From IMG/VR virus record IMGVR_UViG_3300042477_000480, positions 1 to 64,000 of that record: a DNA stretch of 64,000 nucleotides; one strand, 5' to 3'. Source of the stretch: a virus. Made by a program: the position numbers and the translations under genes. Positions 40,038 through 49,656 of this stretch are shown here, one piece after another. The number at the start of each line of letters is the position of its first letter. Position 1 is the first letter of the stretch. The notes beneath the pieces were generated by a model. That model was not told where the DNA came from and ran no database searches. It saw only the letters and a program-made list of their open reading frames with translations.

Positions 40038-40380
40038 TTTTTGGGCGCTTCTTTTTGATCTGTTCCCAGTAGATGTCGATGACGTCAACGTTGTCGATCG
40101 GCGTCTGCCCCGCGAACTTGATTATTTTGAAGCACACCGGTGTAGACAGCGGCAAGTCTAAATGTTCCGCCAGAGCCGTCAATGGCTTTGCGCTGCGGGG
40201 CGACGAGTGCGCGGCCACGACGGCCCGGGCCTCGCGCTCGGTTTTTACTAGCGCAATAGGTATGTCGTCCATGGTCTGAGACCACAGCACGAGATACCGT
40301 GTTGCGCCCGTTGCGGTTGTTTTCTTGCCACTAAGGGCGCGCGCAGCGCGCCCTTTTTTTTGCGTTTTTTGTTTTTTCAC
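40018..40380 (-). CDS. Small basic-start hypothetical protein
   Basis: 120 residues from GTG at 40380 with GAGG upstream. The N-terminus is Lys/Arg-rich (KKQKTQKKGRAA) and is read antisense through a plus-strand terminator hairpin. The rest is mixed alpha/beta, with RYLVLWSQTMDD and a final basic IKKKRPKIK. No family is recognised. Confidence 0.6.
   Translation of the reverse strand: MKKQKTQKKGRAARALSGKKTTATGATRYLVLWSQTMDDIPIALVKTEREARAVVAAHSSPRSAKPLTALAEHLDLPLSTPVCFKIIKFAGQTPIDNVDVIDIYWEQIKKKRPKIKSRPR
40333..40361 (+). terminator. Intrinsic terminator on the plus strand
   Basis: GGGCGCGC-GCA-GCGCGCCC followed by eight T (40354-40361) is a strong rightward terminator. It lies inside the N-terminal codons of the leftward gene at 40380, where the same bases encode GRAARAL. 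It supports a rightward transcript from 39759. Confidence 0.75.
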
Positions 40381-40383
40381 GGG

Positions 40384-40860
40384 TCAATCCTCGTTACCGA
40401 AAAGCTCGATGTGCGCTAGTCGTGCGCAGTAAAACTCTGCAACCATTCCGGCCGCTTTGTTGAACTGCGCCGCGATATTTGGCAACACTTGCTCGTTGAA
40501 TACTTTGACAATCGTCTTACGGAGTTTCGCAATCGCTTCCTGCGTGTAGCCAGCGTCTCTCGCCTTTTCGGCTGCTGCGCGTACATCAGGGCTGCTGTCG
40601 AGTTGGATCTGTAGGAATGCGGGATTCACAAACTCGATTATGTGGCCGTACACTTGGCGCGTCGCGTAATCGTATGGAACGTCAAACACGCCGCGGCCCG
40701 GCCATTGTTCGCCGTTGATCTTTTCTTCGGACAAGTATCGAAGCTTGCCAAGCGTCCAGCCGAATGCTGCGGCGTCATCGTTCGGCTCGGCCATCACAAA
40801 TTTTGGTTTTGGCCCCGCTGGCTTTTTATCCAGTTTTGTTTTGCTGCTTTTACGGGCCAT
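40384..40860 (-). CDS. Hypothetical protein
   Basis: 158 residues from ATG at 40860 (TTG at 40869 also open). The N-terminus is basic (ARKSSKTKLDKK); the middle has a Trp-Pro-Gly turn and the C-terminal half is helical. No family is recognised. Confidence 0.6.
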   Translation of the reverse strand: MARKSSKTKLDKKPAGPKPKFVMAEPNDDAAAFGWTLGKLRYLSEEKINGEQWPGRGVFDVPYDYATRQVYGHIIEFVNPAFLQIQLDSSPDVRAAAEKARDAGYTQEAIAKLRKTIVKVFNEQVLPNIAAQFNKAAGMVAEFYCARLAHIELFGNED

Positions 40861-40897
40861 AACAGGCAATAGCTAAGGAAAATCGGGCATGGTTAGT

Positions 40898-40973
40898 GTT
40901 GGCTGCGTAGCCGAGATCACATTCGGTCTGCCATCGACAGAAACCAGAATGTGTCCCGGCTACACAGCCAGAC
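40898..40973. repeat. 76-base long imperfect hairpin
   Basis: Two 27-base arms (40898-40924 and 40947-40973) pair at about 23 positions, including TGGCTG, GTAGCCG and CACATTC, around a short loop with extra pairs. It lies in the 126-base gap between genes at 40860 and 40987. No T run follows. It may be a small non-coding RNA, or a palindromic mobile element (MITE-like). Confidence 0.55.
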
Positions 40974-40986
40974 AACGATCCGCAGC

Positions 40987-41364
40987 CTAATCTAGGCTGG
41001 CGGTACAAGCAAGCCACGCATGATACTGCGCGACTCGCTCAATATTGGGATCAACGTCCCTTATCACGACAGCATCATCCATTGATGCCAGTTCACCACG
41101 AAGTAACGCCGCTTGCCATTCGTGATACAGTCGTGCCATGTGACCGCGCAGACTCTTTGCTGTGCGGGCAAGGACTCTTTCTTTCAGATACGCGGCTTTT
41201 TCCCAAAAGCCATTAATCCTACTCAACTCGTCTGCATGCTTTTCGGCCGTATTGTCGAAAAGCTTTTGGACTTTGTCTGAGACGAGTTGAAACTGAGGCG
41301 GCTGCTTGCGGCACCGTTTAGTGACCGCTAAGCGGACGCCGTCAGTTGCGGCGACAAGAGACAT
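40987..41364 (-). CDS. Hypothetical helical protein
   Basis: 125 residues from ATG at 41364 with GGAG seven bases upstream. The first 20 residues are basic, the remainder helical with Leu/Ala/Glu. No family is recognised. It is followed upstream by a regulatory-looking gap. Confidence 0.6.
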   Translation of the reverse strand: MSLVAATDGVRLAVTKRCRKQPPQFQLVSDKVQKLFDNTAEKHADELSRINGFWEKAAYLKERVLARTAKSLRGHMARLYHEWQAALLRGELASMDDAVVIRDVDPNIERVAQYHAWLACTASLD

Positions 41365-41472
41365 GCGTTAACTCCGTTGTAACGCGTTTCAGAAGAGCCA
41401 CTGATACGACACAGCAGCGACAATTAATATGCCGCGATTTTGGCGAAAATTTAGCGCCGGCTGTGTCGCGAC

Positions 41473-41502
41473 TGTCAAGTTTTGTTGCAAAAAAACTTGA
41501 CA
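41473..41502. promoter_or_regulatory. Inverted repeat with two TTGACA boxes
   Basis: TGTCAAGTTTT at 41473 and its complement ending at 41502 form a palindrome with a TTGACA-like -35 on each strand. On the minus strand a weak GCTAAA lies 17 bases further on toward the gene at 41364. It may be a promoter plus operator in the 256-base gap (41365-41620). The rest of the gap shows no gene. Confidence 0.4.
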
Positions 41503-41620
41503 TAGTGCAACCGCCGCCCCGCGCTGCCTAAGAGCATGGAGCCCGCGGGCCACGTGGTACGTGACCCTTCAGCAGACCGCAGGGCGGCGGAAGATCGCAG
41601 CCTACACGTGGCAGGTGCGG

Positions 41621-41923
41621 CTAGAAGGTTAACTGCACGACGGAGCCGCTATTGCTGGCGTAAACAACGCGAACCTTCGCCGTGTTGAGCAGCGTCTTTA
41701 GTTCTTTCTTTTTCTGATCGCTCATGCCGGCCAGACAAGATTTGATTTGCGCCATAGCGGCACGTTGTTTGTCTTGCCGCTTTTTAGCACATGCGCCGCA
41801 GCCGACATTTCCGGTTTTAAACAGATCTTTTTTGTTTATGAAGCACGGAATTGTTTCTGCGTATGCGGGGTCAGCCAGCAACGACAGAATTGTGCTGTCT
41901 TCTAAAACAACTAAATCACGCAT
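41621..41923 (-). CDS. Small hypothetical protein with CGAC motif
   Basis: 100 residues from ATG at 41923. A CGACAKKRQ stretch (residues 42-50) has two Cys three apart in a Lys-rich patch. The rest is helical, ending in a short beta-like stretch. The family is unknown; it resembles small basic phage proteins but is not identified. Confidence 0.55.
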   Translation of the reverse strand: MRDLVVLEDSTILSLLADPAYAETIPCFINKKDLFKTGNVGCGACAKKRQDKQRAAMAQIKSCLAGMSDQKKKELKTLLNTAKVRVVYASNSGSVVQLTF

Positions 41924-41931
41924 ACGGCACG

Positions 41932-42747
41932 CTATGTTACGAGAACGGGAGTGACGTTACCTGTGGTCGCATAATCGCCGTAGCCGCTCACATTTACGGC
42001 AGCCACGCGAAATTTGTAGGCTGTGCCGTTTGTCAAACCTGTGACCGTAAACGCTGTGCTGGTCGATATGGGGCGTGACACGGTTGTCCAGCTAGGCGTA
42101 CCAGCGGCTAGTGTTTTTTGTACCTGATAATCCGTGATAACCGCGCCGCCATTATTTGTCGGGGCAGTCCAAGACAGCGCGACCTGTTGATTACCCGGCG
42201 TGGCAACAAGGTTAGTTGGAGCGGCCGGTGCTACAGGAGGCACGCCAACCCACGACTGCCCACCCGGAAGTAGATCGTCGGCGAGATCGAGCGTGTCTTT
42301 TAGGCGCTGTACGTCTTCCAGCACGTTTTCAATAAATGACTCGACTTCCGCGCGAGACCGGAGTAAAACGTCGACATAGTTCAGGCGAAACCATTCTGGC
42401 CGGTAATTCGGAATGGGGTCGTCTTCAGGGTACTCTTCGAGATCGGTCGGCGAGCAAACGTGATCAAACGCGCCTACACGCTCGTCTTCGCCCGGTTTCA
42501 TGGGGAGCAGCAGGTACGCAAAGATCTTTTCGGGCATCAGCATTGCGTCGCTGGCCGTGATGCGCACCCGAATGCCGTCTACGCTGTTGAAGTTATACCG
42601 GCTTACCTGCCACGTTAAACGCACGTGCCGCCCGTTCGATGGTTGGGGCGGTGGCGTGGCGATTACGGGGTCATAGAAATTAAGCCCCAGCGTATCTGGA
42701 AGCTCAATGACGCCTTCGATGGGTGTTGGGTCGCAATTAGACGGCAT
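41932..42747 (-). CDS. Virion-type protein with C-terminal fibronectin III domain
   Basis: 271 residues from ATG at 42747 with GGAGG upstream. Residues 1-170 are unassigned beta-rich sequence. Residues about 180-270 form a fibronectin III domain (P.NL.A.PGNQQVALSW.AP, TNGTAYKFRVAAVN). Such domains are frequent in phage tail and capsid decoration proteins and bind host surface sugars or proteins. It heads the virion gene block. Confidence 0.75.
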   Translation of the reverse strand: MPSNCDPTPIEGVIELPDTLGLNFYDPVIATPPPQPSNGRHVRLTWQVSRYNFNSVDGIRVRITASDAMLMPEKIFAYLLLPMKPGEDERVGAFDHVCSPTDLEEYPEDDPIPNYRPEWFRLNYVDVLLRSRAEVESFIENVLEDVQRLKDTLDLADDLLPGGQSWVGVPPVAPAAPTNLVATPGNQQVALSWTAPTNNGGAVITDYQVQKTLAAGTPSWTTVSRPISTSTAFTVTGLTNGTAYKFRVAAVNVSGYGDYATTGNVTPVLVT

Positions 42748-42748
42748 G

Positions 42749-43024
42749 TTATTCCTCCGGCAGCACTCGGCCTGCAATTGTTACTTGTCCGGGCGTTGTT
42801 GAGCGTACGTAACCCAGCGCCGCGCCATTGATATCTGTAACGCCGGGCTGGGTGATGGTCGCCGTGCCTGACGTTACGAGTAGCTCTACCTGTCTTCCGG
42901 CGACGGGTAAATCATTGTGGTCGCGCAGCCGGACTCGTATAGCCGCTGACGCAACCCCATCTGCCGCCACGTGTGGTTTTGTGGCATACAGGATCTTTGA
43001 GTTTTCCGGGCTGACATAACTCAT
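42749..43024 (-). CDS. Ig-like (invasin/intimin type) domain protein
   Basis: 91 residues from ATG at 43024, overlapping the upstream stop by four bases. The segment DGVASAAIRVRLRD...LPVAGRQVELLVTSG, then GYVRSTTPGQVTIAG, fits a bacterial Ig-like (Big_1-like) domain as in invasins and phage structural proteins. It is short, with a single domain, and probably decorates the virion or a fibre. Confidence 0.65.
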   Translation of the reverse strand: MSYVSPENSKILYATKPHVAADGVASAAIRVRLRDHNDLPVAGRQVELLVTSGTATITQPGVTDINGAALGYVRSTTPGQVTIAGRVLPEE

Positions 43025-43389
43025 GGAAATGTATACCGTGTTGGCGCGGACGTATTTGGCGGCGAATAGTATATTGTAACACCTGTAGATTCGACTTTAT
43101 CGTCTTTTGCCACGAGTCGAATAAAGCGCTGCACAACGTCTGGGTTTTCTGTTTTGAAACCCTCTAGCGCTGTTAAAAACGCAGACACGCACGGGTAAAG
43201 CACGTTTGTGTCAGCGCGGCAACGGCAGCCATTCTTTTTGGCCGATTCGTTAAACGCGGCACGGCAATCGTTGAACGTCGGTTTTAAATGCGCGAGTTCA
43301 GGAAAACTATCAAAAAAATCTGCTTGTTGGGTAATTTGCATTATGTTATCGCGGCTTAGCGATATCATTCGCGTAATGCGAGTAGCCAT
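43021..43389 (-). CDS. Hypothetical protein
   Basis: 122 residues from ATG at 43389 (GAGGT upstream). A CRCRA motif lies mid-protein (residues about 55-59). The rest is helical with a beta-like end. No domain is recognised; its position suggests a virion or assembly role. Confidence 0.55.
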   Translation of the reverse strand: MATRITRMISLSRDNIMQITQQADFFDSFPELAHLKPTFNDCRAAFNESAKKNGCRCRADTNVLYPCVSAFLTALEGFKTENPDVVQRFIRLVAKDDKVESTGVTIYYSPPNTSAPTRYTFP

Positions 43390-43436
43390 TGGTTACCTCG
43401 TTGGTGACAGGCGCATTCTAATGACAATGCGCGATC

Positions 43437-44408
43437 TCAGACAGACGCAGATGCAGCTTCGCGGATAGCGGCGCGAAGAGTTGCGTTGGTCTGTACCGCG
43501 ATAATCAATTGCGCAAGCGTTAACTCGCCGGCTGGCCCGGACGGACCTGTCGGGCCTGTCGCGCCAGCTGGACCGGTCGGGCCTTGTGGGCCTGCCGGGC
43601 CTATTGCGCCGGGATTACCGCATGGCCCCGTCGGCCCCATCTGGCCGACACCTGACGCCCCCGTTGGACCGATTGGGCCCTGTGGCCCAGCTGGTCCTGT
43701 CGGGCCAGTGGCGCCTTTTGCGCCGCTCGGGCCTTGGTCGCCGCGGAAACCGCGTAAACCAGTTGGTCCGGACGCGCCTTGTGGCCCCTGCTGGCCTTGC
43801 GGTCCTTGCGCGCCTTGCGGGCCGGCAAGGCCCTGCGGCCCTATTAAGCCCTGTAAGCCCTGCGGGCCTGCGGGACCTACCGGACCACGTAAACCTGTTG
43901 GACCGGTCTGTCCGCGCGTCCCAGACGGCCCAGTGGGGCCTGTAGGGCCTGTGGCACCTTTAGCGCCACTTGGCCCAGTGGGACCTGTCGGGCCGCGTGG
44001 ACCTGTTGGGCCGGTCGGGCCGGTTGGGCCTGTAGGGCCTGTTGGCCCCGTAGGTCCGCGAAGACCTGTTGGGCCGGTCGGACCAGTCGGGCCGGTTGGG
44101 CCTCTATCGCCTGTTAATCCCGTTGGACCGGTAGGCCCCGTAGGTCCGGTAGGACCGCGTGGCCCAGCTGGTCCTGTCGGGCCTGTAGCGCCTTTGTCGC
44201 CTTTAAGGCCCTGCAGTCCGCGCGCACCTTGTGGCCCGCGTGCGCCGGCTGGTCCTGTAGGTCCTTGCGGCCCGGCTGGGCCTGCTGGCCCCGGCGGACC
44301 TTCCGGGCAAATTCCACAGCCGCCGGTAGTCGCGGCGAGTATTGGGCCGTCGTACGGTACGACAACGGGCTCAAAGTCGGGCGACTGATTTTGTGTTGTG
44401 TCATCCAT
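43437..44408 (-). CDS. Collagen-like fibre protein
   Basis: 323 residues from ATG at 44408. Residues about 40-300 are Gly-X-Y repeats, mostly GPTGPT and GPAGPQ, as in bacterial and phage collagen-like proteins. The N-terminus is short and polar; the C-terminus is a short helix ([14 protein letters not shown]). Such proteins form triple-helical fibres on tails or virions. The next gene upstream has a similar collagen part. Confidence 0.85.
   Translation of the reverse strand: MDDTTQNQSPDFEPVVVPYDGPILAATTGGCGICPEGPPGPAGPAGPQGPTGPAGARGPQGARGLQGLKGDKGATGPTGPAGPRGPTGPTGPTGPTGLTGDRGPTGPTGPTGPTGLRGPTGPTGPTGPTGPTGPTGPRGPTGPTGPSGAKGATGPTGPTGPSGTRGQTGPTGLRGPVGPAGPQGLQGLIGPQGLAGPQGAQGPQGQQGPQGASGPTGLRGFRGDQGPSGAKGATGPTGPAGPQGPIGPTGASGVGQMGPTGPCGNPGAIGPAGPQGPTGPAGATGPTGPSGPAGELTLAQLIIAVQTNATLRAAIREAASASV
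43520..44320. repeat. Collagen Gly-X-Y repeat tract in DNA
   Basis: Low-complexity DNA with many copies of GG(C/A)CC(T/C)GT-like 9-base units coding Gly-Pro-Thr/Ala. It can also be read as an opposite-strand open frame with many prolines, which is an artefact. It may be prone to slippage or recombination with the tract at 44620-45645. Confidence 0.8.
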
Positions 44409-44412
44409 GCTA

Positions 44413-47400
44413 TTAGTCGTTTAGTACGGCGCGCAGTGCTTCGCGCAAATTTGTGTTTGTTTGTAGTTGTGCGATGAACTCAGTTAAGAACGCGGCGTTT
44501 TTTACAAGCTCTGCCGGGTTAATCGTTATCGCGCCGTTTATCGCCGAACTATTGGCGGAGATGGTGCCGCTGCCGATAGCCGTAGGCGTAAATGTAATTA
44601 TACCGCCGGCTGGTATCTGACCCGCCGGTCCAGACGGGCCTGTCGGTCCTGTTGCGCCCGGGTTACCGCACGGACCCGTAGCACCCGCCGGCCCTGTTAA
44701 ACCAGCGGGGCCTGTTGGGCCTGTTGCGCCGGTCGGACCGATCGGACCAGTTTGACCGCGCGTCCCAGACGGACCGGTAGGACCCGTTACACCCGTCGGG
44801 CCGCGAAGACCTGTCGGCCCTGCAGGACCGATAGGCCCTGTAGGTCCAGTAACACCTGTTGGACCGCGAAGGCCGGACGGACCGCTCGCGCCGGTAAGCC
44901 CAGCTGCACCTGTAGGCCCTGTAGGTCCGGTAACACCTGTTGGACCCGTCGGCCCGCGCGCCCCGGAAGCGCCGTTTGGACCTGTTGGTCCGGTCGGCCC
45001 AGTCGGACCTGTCGGGCCGGTTGTTCCTTTTGCGCCAGAGGCGCCGCTGGCACCTGTCGGGCCGCTAGGTCCAGTCGGCCCGGTTGGACCCGTCGGACCT
45101 GTCGGGCCAGTAGCGCCTTTTACGCCAGACGCGCCTGTCGGACCAGTGGGCCCAGTTATGCCCTTGTCGCCCTTGTCGCCCTTTGCGCCTGTTGGGCCTG
45201 TCGGACCTACGGCGCCAGTTAAACCTGTTAAGCCAGTCGGGCCGGTAACGCCTTTATCGCCTTTTAGACCTGTTGCGCCTGTTGGACCTGTTGGGCCTGT
45301 CGCGCCGGTGGGTCCGGTAGGTCCGGTTACGCCAGTAGCGCCAGTAGCGCCTTTGTCGCCGGTGCAGCCTGTCGGCCCTTCCGGTCCTTGCGGGCCGATA
45401 ATGCTGAGGCCCGGAAAACCCTGAAAGCCGCGATCTCCCTGATCGCCTTTGTCGCCTTTGTCGCCTTTTAAACCCTGTAGGCCCTGCTGCCCGGGCATAC
45501 CCATCGGACCCATCGGCCCCATCGGACCTATCGGGCCGGCGACACCAGCAACGCCCTGATCGCCCTTGTCGCCTTTATCTCCTTTGTCGCCCTTGGGGCC
45601 AGTATTGCCGGTGTCGCCTTTTTCACCTTTCGGCCCCGGTGTTCCGCCACCGCTTCCGCCACTCGCGCTATCGCAGTCGACTGTTTCAATGTATACGTCG
45701 ACCTTGAGCGAGTTGCCATTTATCTTTGTTTCTGTGTAACCGATAGACGCGCCTGTTCCGCTGCCGTATACAGTGCCGCTTTCTGTCGCAAGACCTGTTT
45801 GCGTTAAGGACGCTTCTACTCTGTAAATGCACTCTGCGCCGCCGCCGACATTAATAATCGAAATTGTTCCGCCGGTGACGGGCGTCCAGTTTGCGACTTC
45901 GCCGTACCCGGGCTGGTATGTTGTGCCGCCGCTGACCGATATTGTGCCGCTTTGAAACGTCGGGCAATCGGTAAGCGCTTTGAGTTTGATGTATGGCCGC
46001 AGCAAGAACCGGCACGGGCCGACCTGATTGACGATGATCTCGCCATAGTTATCGAGATTGGGACCGGCGTAAACCGTACCCTGCTCGCCCTCCAACTCGA
46101 CGACGCACGGTTTCGGCAGATACAGCATCAAATCGGCTTGGACTTCGCAGTACTCGCCCGGATAGAAATTCGGCGTGACGTTGAAGTAGCCGTACGCAGA
46201 TGCCTGCTCTGGTAATTCTGTAATGTTGACCGTGCCGTTCCATGTTGTGCACGGCGGGCGCGGAAGCTTGATGTAGATATCTAGAATGAAATCAAAGCAG
46301 CATTTCGGCGGTTCGTTCGTGCCGGTGTTTTCGTTGTACGAGCTGCATTTTTGCACCTCGAAGACAAGCTCTGTTGCCGGCGCGTCATAACCAACTTCTA
46401 GCGTACGCTGTTGAATTGTGAATTCTGGGCATAATGGCCGTGGCGTCGGCACGTCGATGTGAATGTCTAAAAGATAATTGCACGTGCCCGGGCTATTGCA
46501 CGACGGCGGTGTTTGAACTTTTGTTAGATTGAAAAAGCTTGCCGTGTTATTTAACCGGCCGGACGGCGCATCTTCGTAGTGGCTGTTGACGGTTAAGAAC
46601 TTGAGAATATTGGGGCACGGCGGGATCGGGAGCGGCACGACAATGTCGAGCGTGATGTCAAAGTCGCAGATCTCCGGTTGATCGCAACCGGAGGCTGGCG
46701 TAACTGTTTTTTCAATCAACAGCTTCGAGCTACCAGCGACACACGACTGACCAGCATAGCCAGAGCGCACCGTGAAAGACTTTGCATTAATCGAAATGCA
46801 AGGCGGCTGCGGAATAGGTACAACGATTTCAACGTCGATGTCGAACTCGCACTGGTCCGGCGTATCGCAGTTGCCGGGGATAACCCGCGGCACAATTTCA
46901 AACTTGTTTTCTTTTCCGACGACACACTCTGAGTTTTCGTAGCCGGTGTTTACCGTAAACGTATTTACGTTGAACGTTGGGCATGGAACCGCCGGAATAG
47001 GCACATAAATTTCTAGCTCAAAATTAAACTCACACTGGTCTGGCGTGTCGCAGTCGCCGGGCGTGTGGTTTGTGCTGATGACAAACTTAGATTCTGGCGC
47101 CGTAGAGCACGTTTCGTTTTGAATGTACGTGCCAACCGTAAATGTTTTTGTATTGATGGTTGGGCACGGGACACGCGGAATTGGAACGAGGATTTCCAGT
47201 TCAATATCAAACTCGCACTGATCCGGCGTGTCGCAGGTGCCCGGGATAACGCGCGGCGTGATTTCAAACTTACTTCCACCCTGTGCGCACGGCTGATCGC
47301 TGTAGCCGGTTGTAACGGTAAACGTTTTTGTGTTGATGACCGGGCAGGGCGGTTGCGGAATTGGAATAAGAATCTCAAGCGTGACATCGAACTCACACTG

Positions 47401-48753
47401 GCCCGGGCTGTTGCAGTCGCCGGGCGTGTGTTTAGTTGTGATTTCAAACTTGTTGTCGCCGGTTAGACAGGTTTCGTTGTTGTAAGCCGTCTTAACCGAA
47501 AAGTTCGGCGAGTTGATGATTGGGCACGGCGGACGCGGGATCGGGATAAGAATTTCAAGCGCGACATCAAATTCGCACTGCCCCGGACTACCGCAATCAC
47601 CCGGCGTGTGTTTAGTTGTGATTTCAAACTTGTTTTCGCCGACTAAGCAGTTTTGATCGTCGTAACCTGTCGTGACCTTGAGGGTCGGCGAGTTAATGAT
47701 CGGACACGGGACGCGCGGAATCGGGATCAGTATTTCAAGCTCGACGTCGAACTCGCACTGATCGGGGCTATTGCAATCGCCGGGTGTATGCCGCGTGCTG
47801 ATTTCAAGGCGGTTGTCGCCCGTTACGCAGCCTTCGTCTGCGTATCCAGAAACTACGGAAAATTTGCTGACGTTAATCGCCGGGCACGGGGTGCGCGGAA
47901 TCGGCACCAATATCTCCAGCGCGACGTCAAATTCGCAGCGCTCTGGTGTGTTGCAGTCGCCGGGCGTTGTTGTCGACGTGATTGAAAAATAGTTTTGCCC
48001 GTCAGCGACACACGTAGAATCCGAAAAGCCGCTAGTGACCACAAAGTCTGTGACGTTGATCAGCGGGCACGGCGGACGCGGAATAGGAATTGCGATCTCC
48101 AGCTCAACCGCGAAATCGCACTGGTCTGGCGTGTCGCAGTCGCCGGGCGTGATTGTCGACGTAATAGAAAACTTGTTTTGCTTATCTGCCATACACGGGT
48201 CGTCTGCGAAGCCGGAGCTAACGCCAAACGACGTGACAGATATAGACGGGCACGGCGGTTTCGGAATTGGTATCTTTAAATCAAGATTAACTTCAAACGA
48301 ACATTGGTCTGCGGCGCCACAATCACCCGGCGTGATATTCGGGATAATCGTGATGGTGTTCGTTGGCGTAATGCAGCCCTGATAACCAACCTCGACGTCA
48401 AACGCGCCGGCCGTGATAGCTGTACACGGGGTCTGCGGCACAGCAATATTTAGATCCAGCGACAAATCGTATTTGCATGGATCTACGTCTTTGCGCTCAA
48501 TACGCAATACACTGCTAGACTCGTCGCAGCTTGGCCCGGCAAAACCGACGCTCACGGTCGATACGGTGTCGATCGTCGGACACTCGACGCCTACGTCGTC
48601 CGGCACGTCACGCGGAATTACCGGGACCGTGCATCCGTAGATCGGCGGCGGCGGTGGGACGATATTACAGACGTCCGTTACGAAGTCGAAATCGACTTTC
48701 GGTACCGGCTCTACAGGACAGTTCGAGTCCTTAAATAGGTTTTCATTGACCAT
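44413..48753 (-). CDS. Large fibre protein: Cys repeats then collagen-like tail
   Basis: 1446 residues from ATG at 48753. Residues about 75-680 hold ten clear copies of a 60-62-residue unit: F.V..GY....C..G..KFEIT...[25 protein letters not shown], with weaker copies before and after. Each copy has four conserved Cys, and each ends IPIPRPPCP. Residues about 1040-1380 are Gly-X-Y collagen (GDKGDKG, GPTGPT), then a short C-terminus. The structure suggests a rod of disulfide- or metal-stabilised beta domains plus a triple-helix tail. Nothing in host databases was compared. It is the largest gene of the window. Confidence 0.75.
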   Translation of the reverse strand: MVNENLFKDSNCPVEPVPKVDFDFVTDVCNIVPPPPPIYGCTVPVIPRDVPDDVGVECPTIDTVSTVSVGFAGPSCDESSSVLRIERKDVDPCKYDLSLDLNIAVPQTPCTAITAGAFDVEVGYQGCITPTNTITIIPNITPGDCGAADQCSFEVNLDLKIPIPKPPCPSISVTSFGVSSGFADDPCMADKQNKFSITSTITPGDCDTPDQCDFAVELEIAIPIPRPPCPLINVTDFVVTSGFSDSTCVADGQNYFSITSTTTPGDCNTPERCEFDVALEILVPIPRTPCPAINVSKFSVVSGYADEGCVTGDNRLEISTRHTPGDCNSPDQCEFDVELEILIPIPRVPCPIINSPTLKVTTGYDDQNCLVGENKFEITTKHTPGDCGSPGQCEFDVALEILIPIPRPPCPIINSPNFSVKTAYNNETCLTGDNKFEITTKHTPGDCNSPGQCEFDVTLEILIPIPQPPCPVINTKTFTVTTGYSDQPCAQGGSKFEITPRVIPGTCDTPDQCEFDIELEILVPIPRVPCPTINTKTFTVGTYIQNETCSTAPESKFVISTNHTPGDCDTPDQCEFNFELEIYVPIPAVPCPTFNVNTFTVNTGYENSECVVGKENKFEIVPRVIPGNCDTPDQCEFDIDVEIVVPIPQPPCISINAKSFTVRSGYAGQSCVAGSSKLLIEKTVTPASGCDQPEICDFDITLDIVVPLPIPPCPNILKFLTVNSHYEDAPSGRLNNTASFFNLTKVQTPPSCNSPGTCNYLLDIHIDVPTPRPLCPEFTIQQRTLEVGYDAPATELVFEVQKCSSYNENTGTNEPPKCCFDFILDIYIKLPRPPCTTWNGTVNITELPEQASAYGYFNVTPNFYPGEYCEVQADLMLYLPKPCVVELEGEQGTVYAGPNLDNYGEIIVNQVGPCRFLLRPYIKLKALTDCPTFQSGTISVSGGTTYQPGYGEVANWTPVTGGTISIINVGGGAECIYRVEASLTQTGLATESGTVYGSGTGASIGYTETKINGNSLKVDVYIETVDCDSASGGSGGGTPGPKGEKGDTGNTGPKGDKGDKGDKGDQGVAGVAGPIGPMGPMGPMGMPGQQGLQGLKGDKGDKGDQGDRGFQGFPGLSIIGPQGPEGPTGCTGDKGATGATGVTGPTGPTGATGPTGPTGATGLKGDKGVTGPTGLTGLTGAVGPTGPTGAKGDKGDKGITGPTGPTGASGVKGATGPTGPTGPTGPTGPSGPTGASGASGAKGTTGPTGPTGPTGPTGPNGASGARGPTGPTGVTGPTGPTGAAGLTGASGPSGLRGPTGVTGPTGPIGPAGPTGLRGPTGVTGPTGPSGTRGQTGPIGPTGATGPTGPAGLTGPAGATGPCGNPGATGPTGPSGPAGQIPAGGIITFTPTAIGSGTISANSSAINGAITINPAELVKNAAFLTEFIAQLQTNTNLREALRAVLND
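44620..45645. repeat. Collagen repeat tract in the large fibre gene
   Basis: Tandem Gly-X-Y codons, mostly GPTGPT and GDKGDKG, form a low-complexity DNA tract. It is close in sequence to the tract in the neighbouring gene (43520-44320), so recombination between them is possible. Confidence 0.8.
46700..48550. repeat. Tandem repeats of about 180-186 bases (60-62 codons)
   Basis: About ten in-frame copies of the four-Cys unit in the large fibre gene, spaced about 180 bases apart, with TTCACACTGGTC(C)GGCGTGT and GGGCACGGxGG as recurring blocks. Copies differ by 10-40 percent by eye, so this is an old array under selection, not a recent slippage. Confidence 0.75.
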
Positions 48754-48756
48754 CGT

Positions 48757-49656
48757 TTACGTGCACGTGACTTGAGTATTCGGTCTTTTCTGTACGGTGA
48801 TTTGTCCGTCCTCTACGCGCACGTCTATACCCGCGCCGCCGATGATCGTAACGTTCGGCCCGCCGAGACCGTTGATCGTCGAAATGAGTTCGTCGCACGC
48901 CGGACCGCCGCTGTAAAACTTGCTGCCGGCAGGAATTGCTTCTCCGTTGTAAAGCGGGATCTCGCTGCCGGCGGCGCACAGCGCCGAGTCGTACGAGGCA
49001 CCTGCGCCCTTGGCTGCCGACACAACAATCTCGTTTGCGCGATTAACTTGCGTAATTTGGCAATTGTAACCTTCTTTAAGTTTGACGTCGCCCTTCAAAC
49101 AACGCGCGTTCACTATGATTGCGCGGTCATCGTTGTTGCTGGTTTGGTTGCACCCGGGGACGCGAATGCGATCGTAGTTGCCTACGCTGATGGAACGTAA
49201 ATACGCTTTGTGCAGATTTTGAATACGGGCGGGTTCTAATTGGTACTCGTCTTGGGCAAATGATATTGTGCCATTGCCGGGCAGCATGGCGCGCAAATCT
49301 GTTAATGGTCCGGTGACAAGAAAACCCTCCCAAATTGGTTCTTCAGCGCACTCCAGATCCGCGACAACACTTTCACTGTGCACAATTGCCCACTCGTTCA
49401 GTAACGCCGACTGCTCAAATACAAGCGCGTTTGGGACGGCGCCGGTGCTGAGCGTAAACCGAAAAATGTTACTAATGCGCTGCACTGACGACAGCCAAAC
49501 GGTGTCTATCGCGTCGTCAAAATACGCGTCAAGACCCATGATTATGCCGCAGTCTACAATTGCGCTTGCGGGTAAGGCAGGTGTCGGCCAGCTTGTTCGA
49601 TAAACAAACGGGCATGCGCGGTATTCGTTGTCGTTGTAAAAACCGGGACGTGGCAT
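48757..49656 (-). CDS. Virion protein, member of a tandem paralogous set
   Basis: 299 residues from ATG at 49656. It shares with the next four genes a short N-terminal Y.(A)CPF/RYPL-type signature and, later, an ING segment (TINGLGGPNVTIIGG). It is beta-rich, with Cys pairs near the C-terminus. It is one of five adjacent genes that look like duplicated virion or fibre components. The exact place in the virion is unknown. Confidence 0.65.
   Translation of the reverse strand: MPRPGFYNDNEYRACPFVYRTSWPTPALPASAIVDCGIIMGLDAYFDDAIDTVWLSSVQRISNIFRFTLSTGAVPNALVFEQSALLNEWAIVHSESVVADLECAEEPIWEGFLVTGPLTDLRAMLPGNGTISFAQDEYQLEPARIQNLHKAYLRSISVGNYDRIRVPGCNQTSNNDDRAIIVNARCLKGDVKLKEGYNCQITQVNRANEIVVSAAKGAGASYDSALCAAGSEIPLYNGEAIPAGSKFYSGGPACDELISTINGLGGPNVTIIGGAGIDVRVEDGQITVQKRPNTQVTCT

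Noticed and set aside
41346-41531. A 61-residue plus-strand frame in the gap near 41400.
   Set aside because: It has no ribosome-binding site and runs across the likely promoter region.
43486-44388. A 300-residue open frame on the plus strand across the collagen-like gene.
   Set aside because: It is the antisense reading of the Gly-X-Y repeats (Pro-rich, low complexity) and has no ribosome-binding site.
45146-45424. Plus-strand frame in the large fibre gene.
   Set aside because: It reads the collagen repeat in antisense and is a shadow.
46700-48550. Regular repeats that might look like a CRISPR array.
   Set aside because: The period is about 180 bases with in-frame coding repeats, with no spacers and no cas genes nearby.
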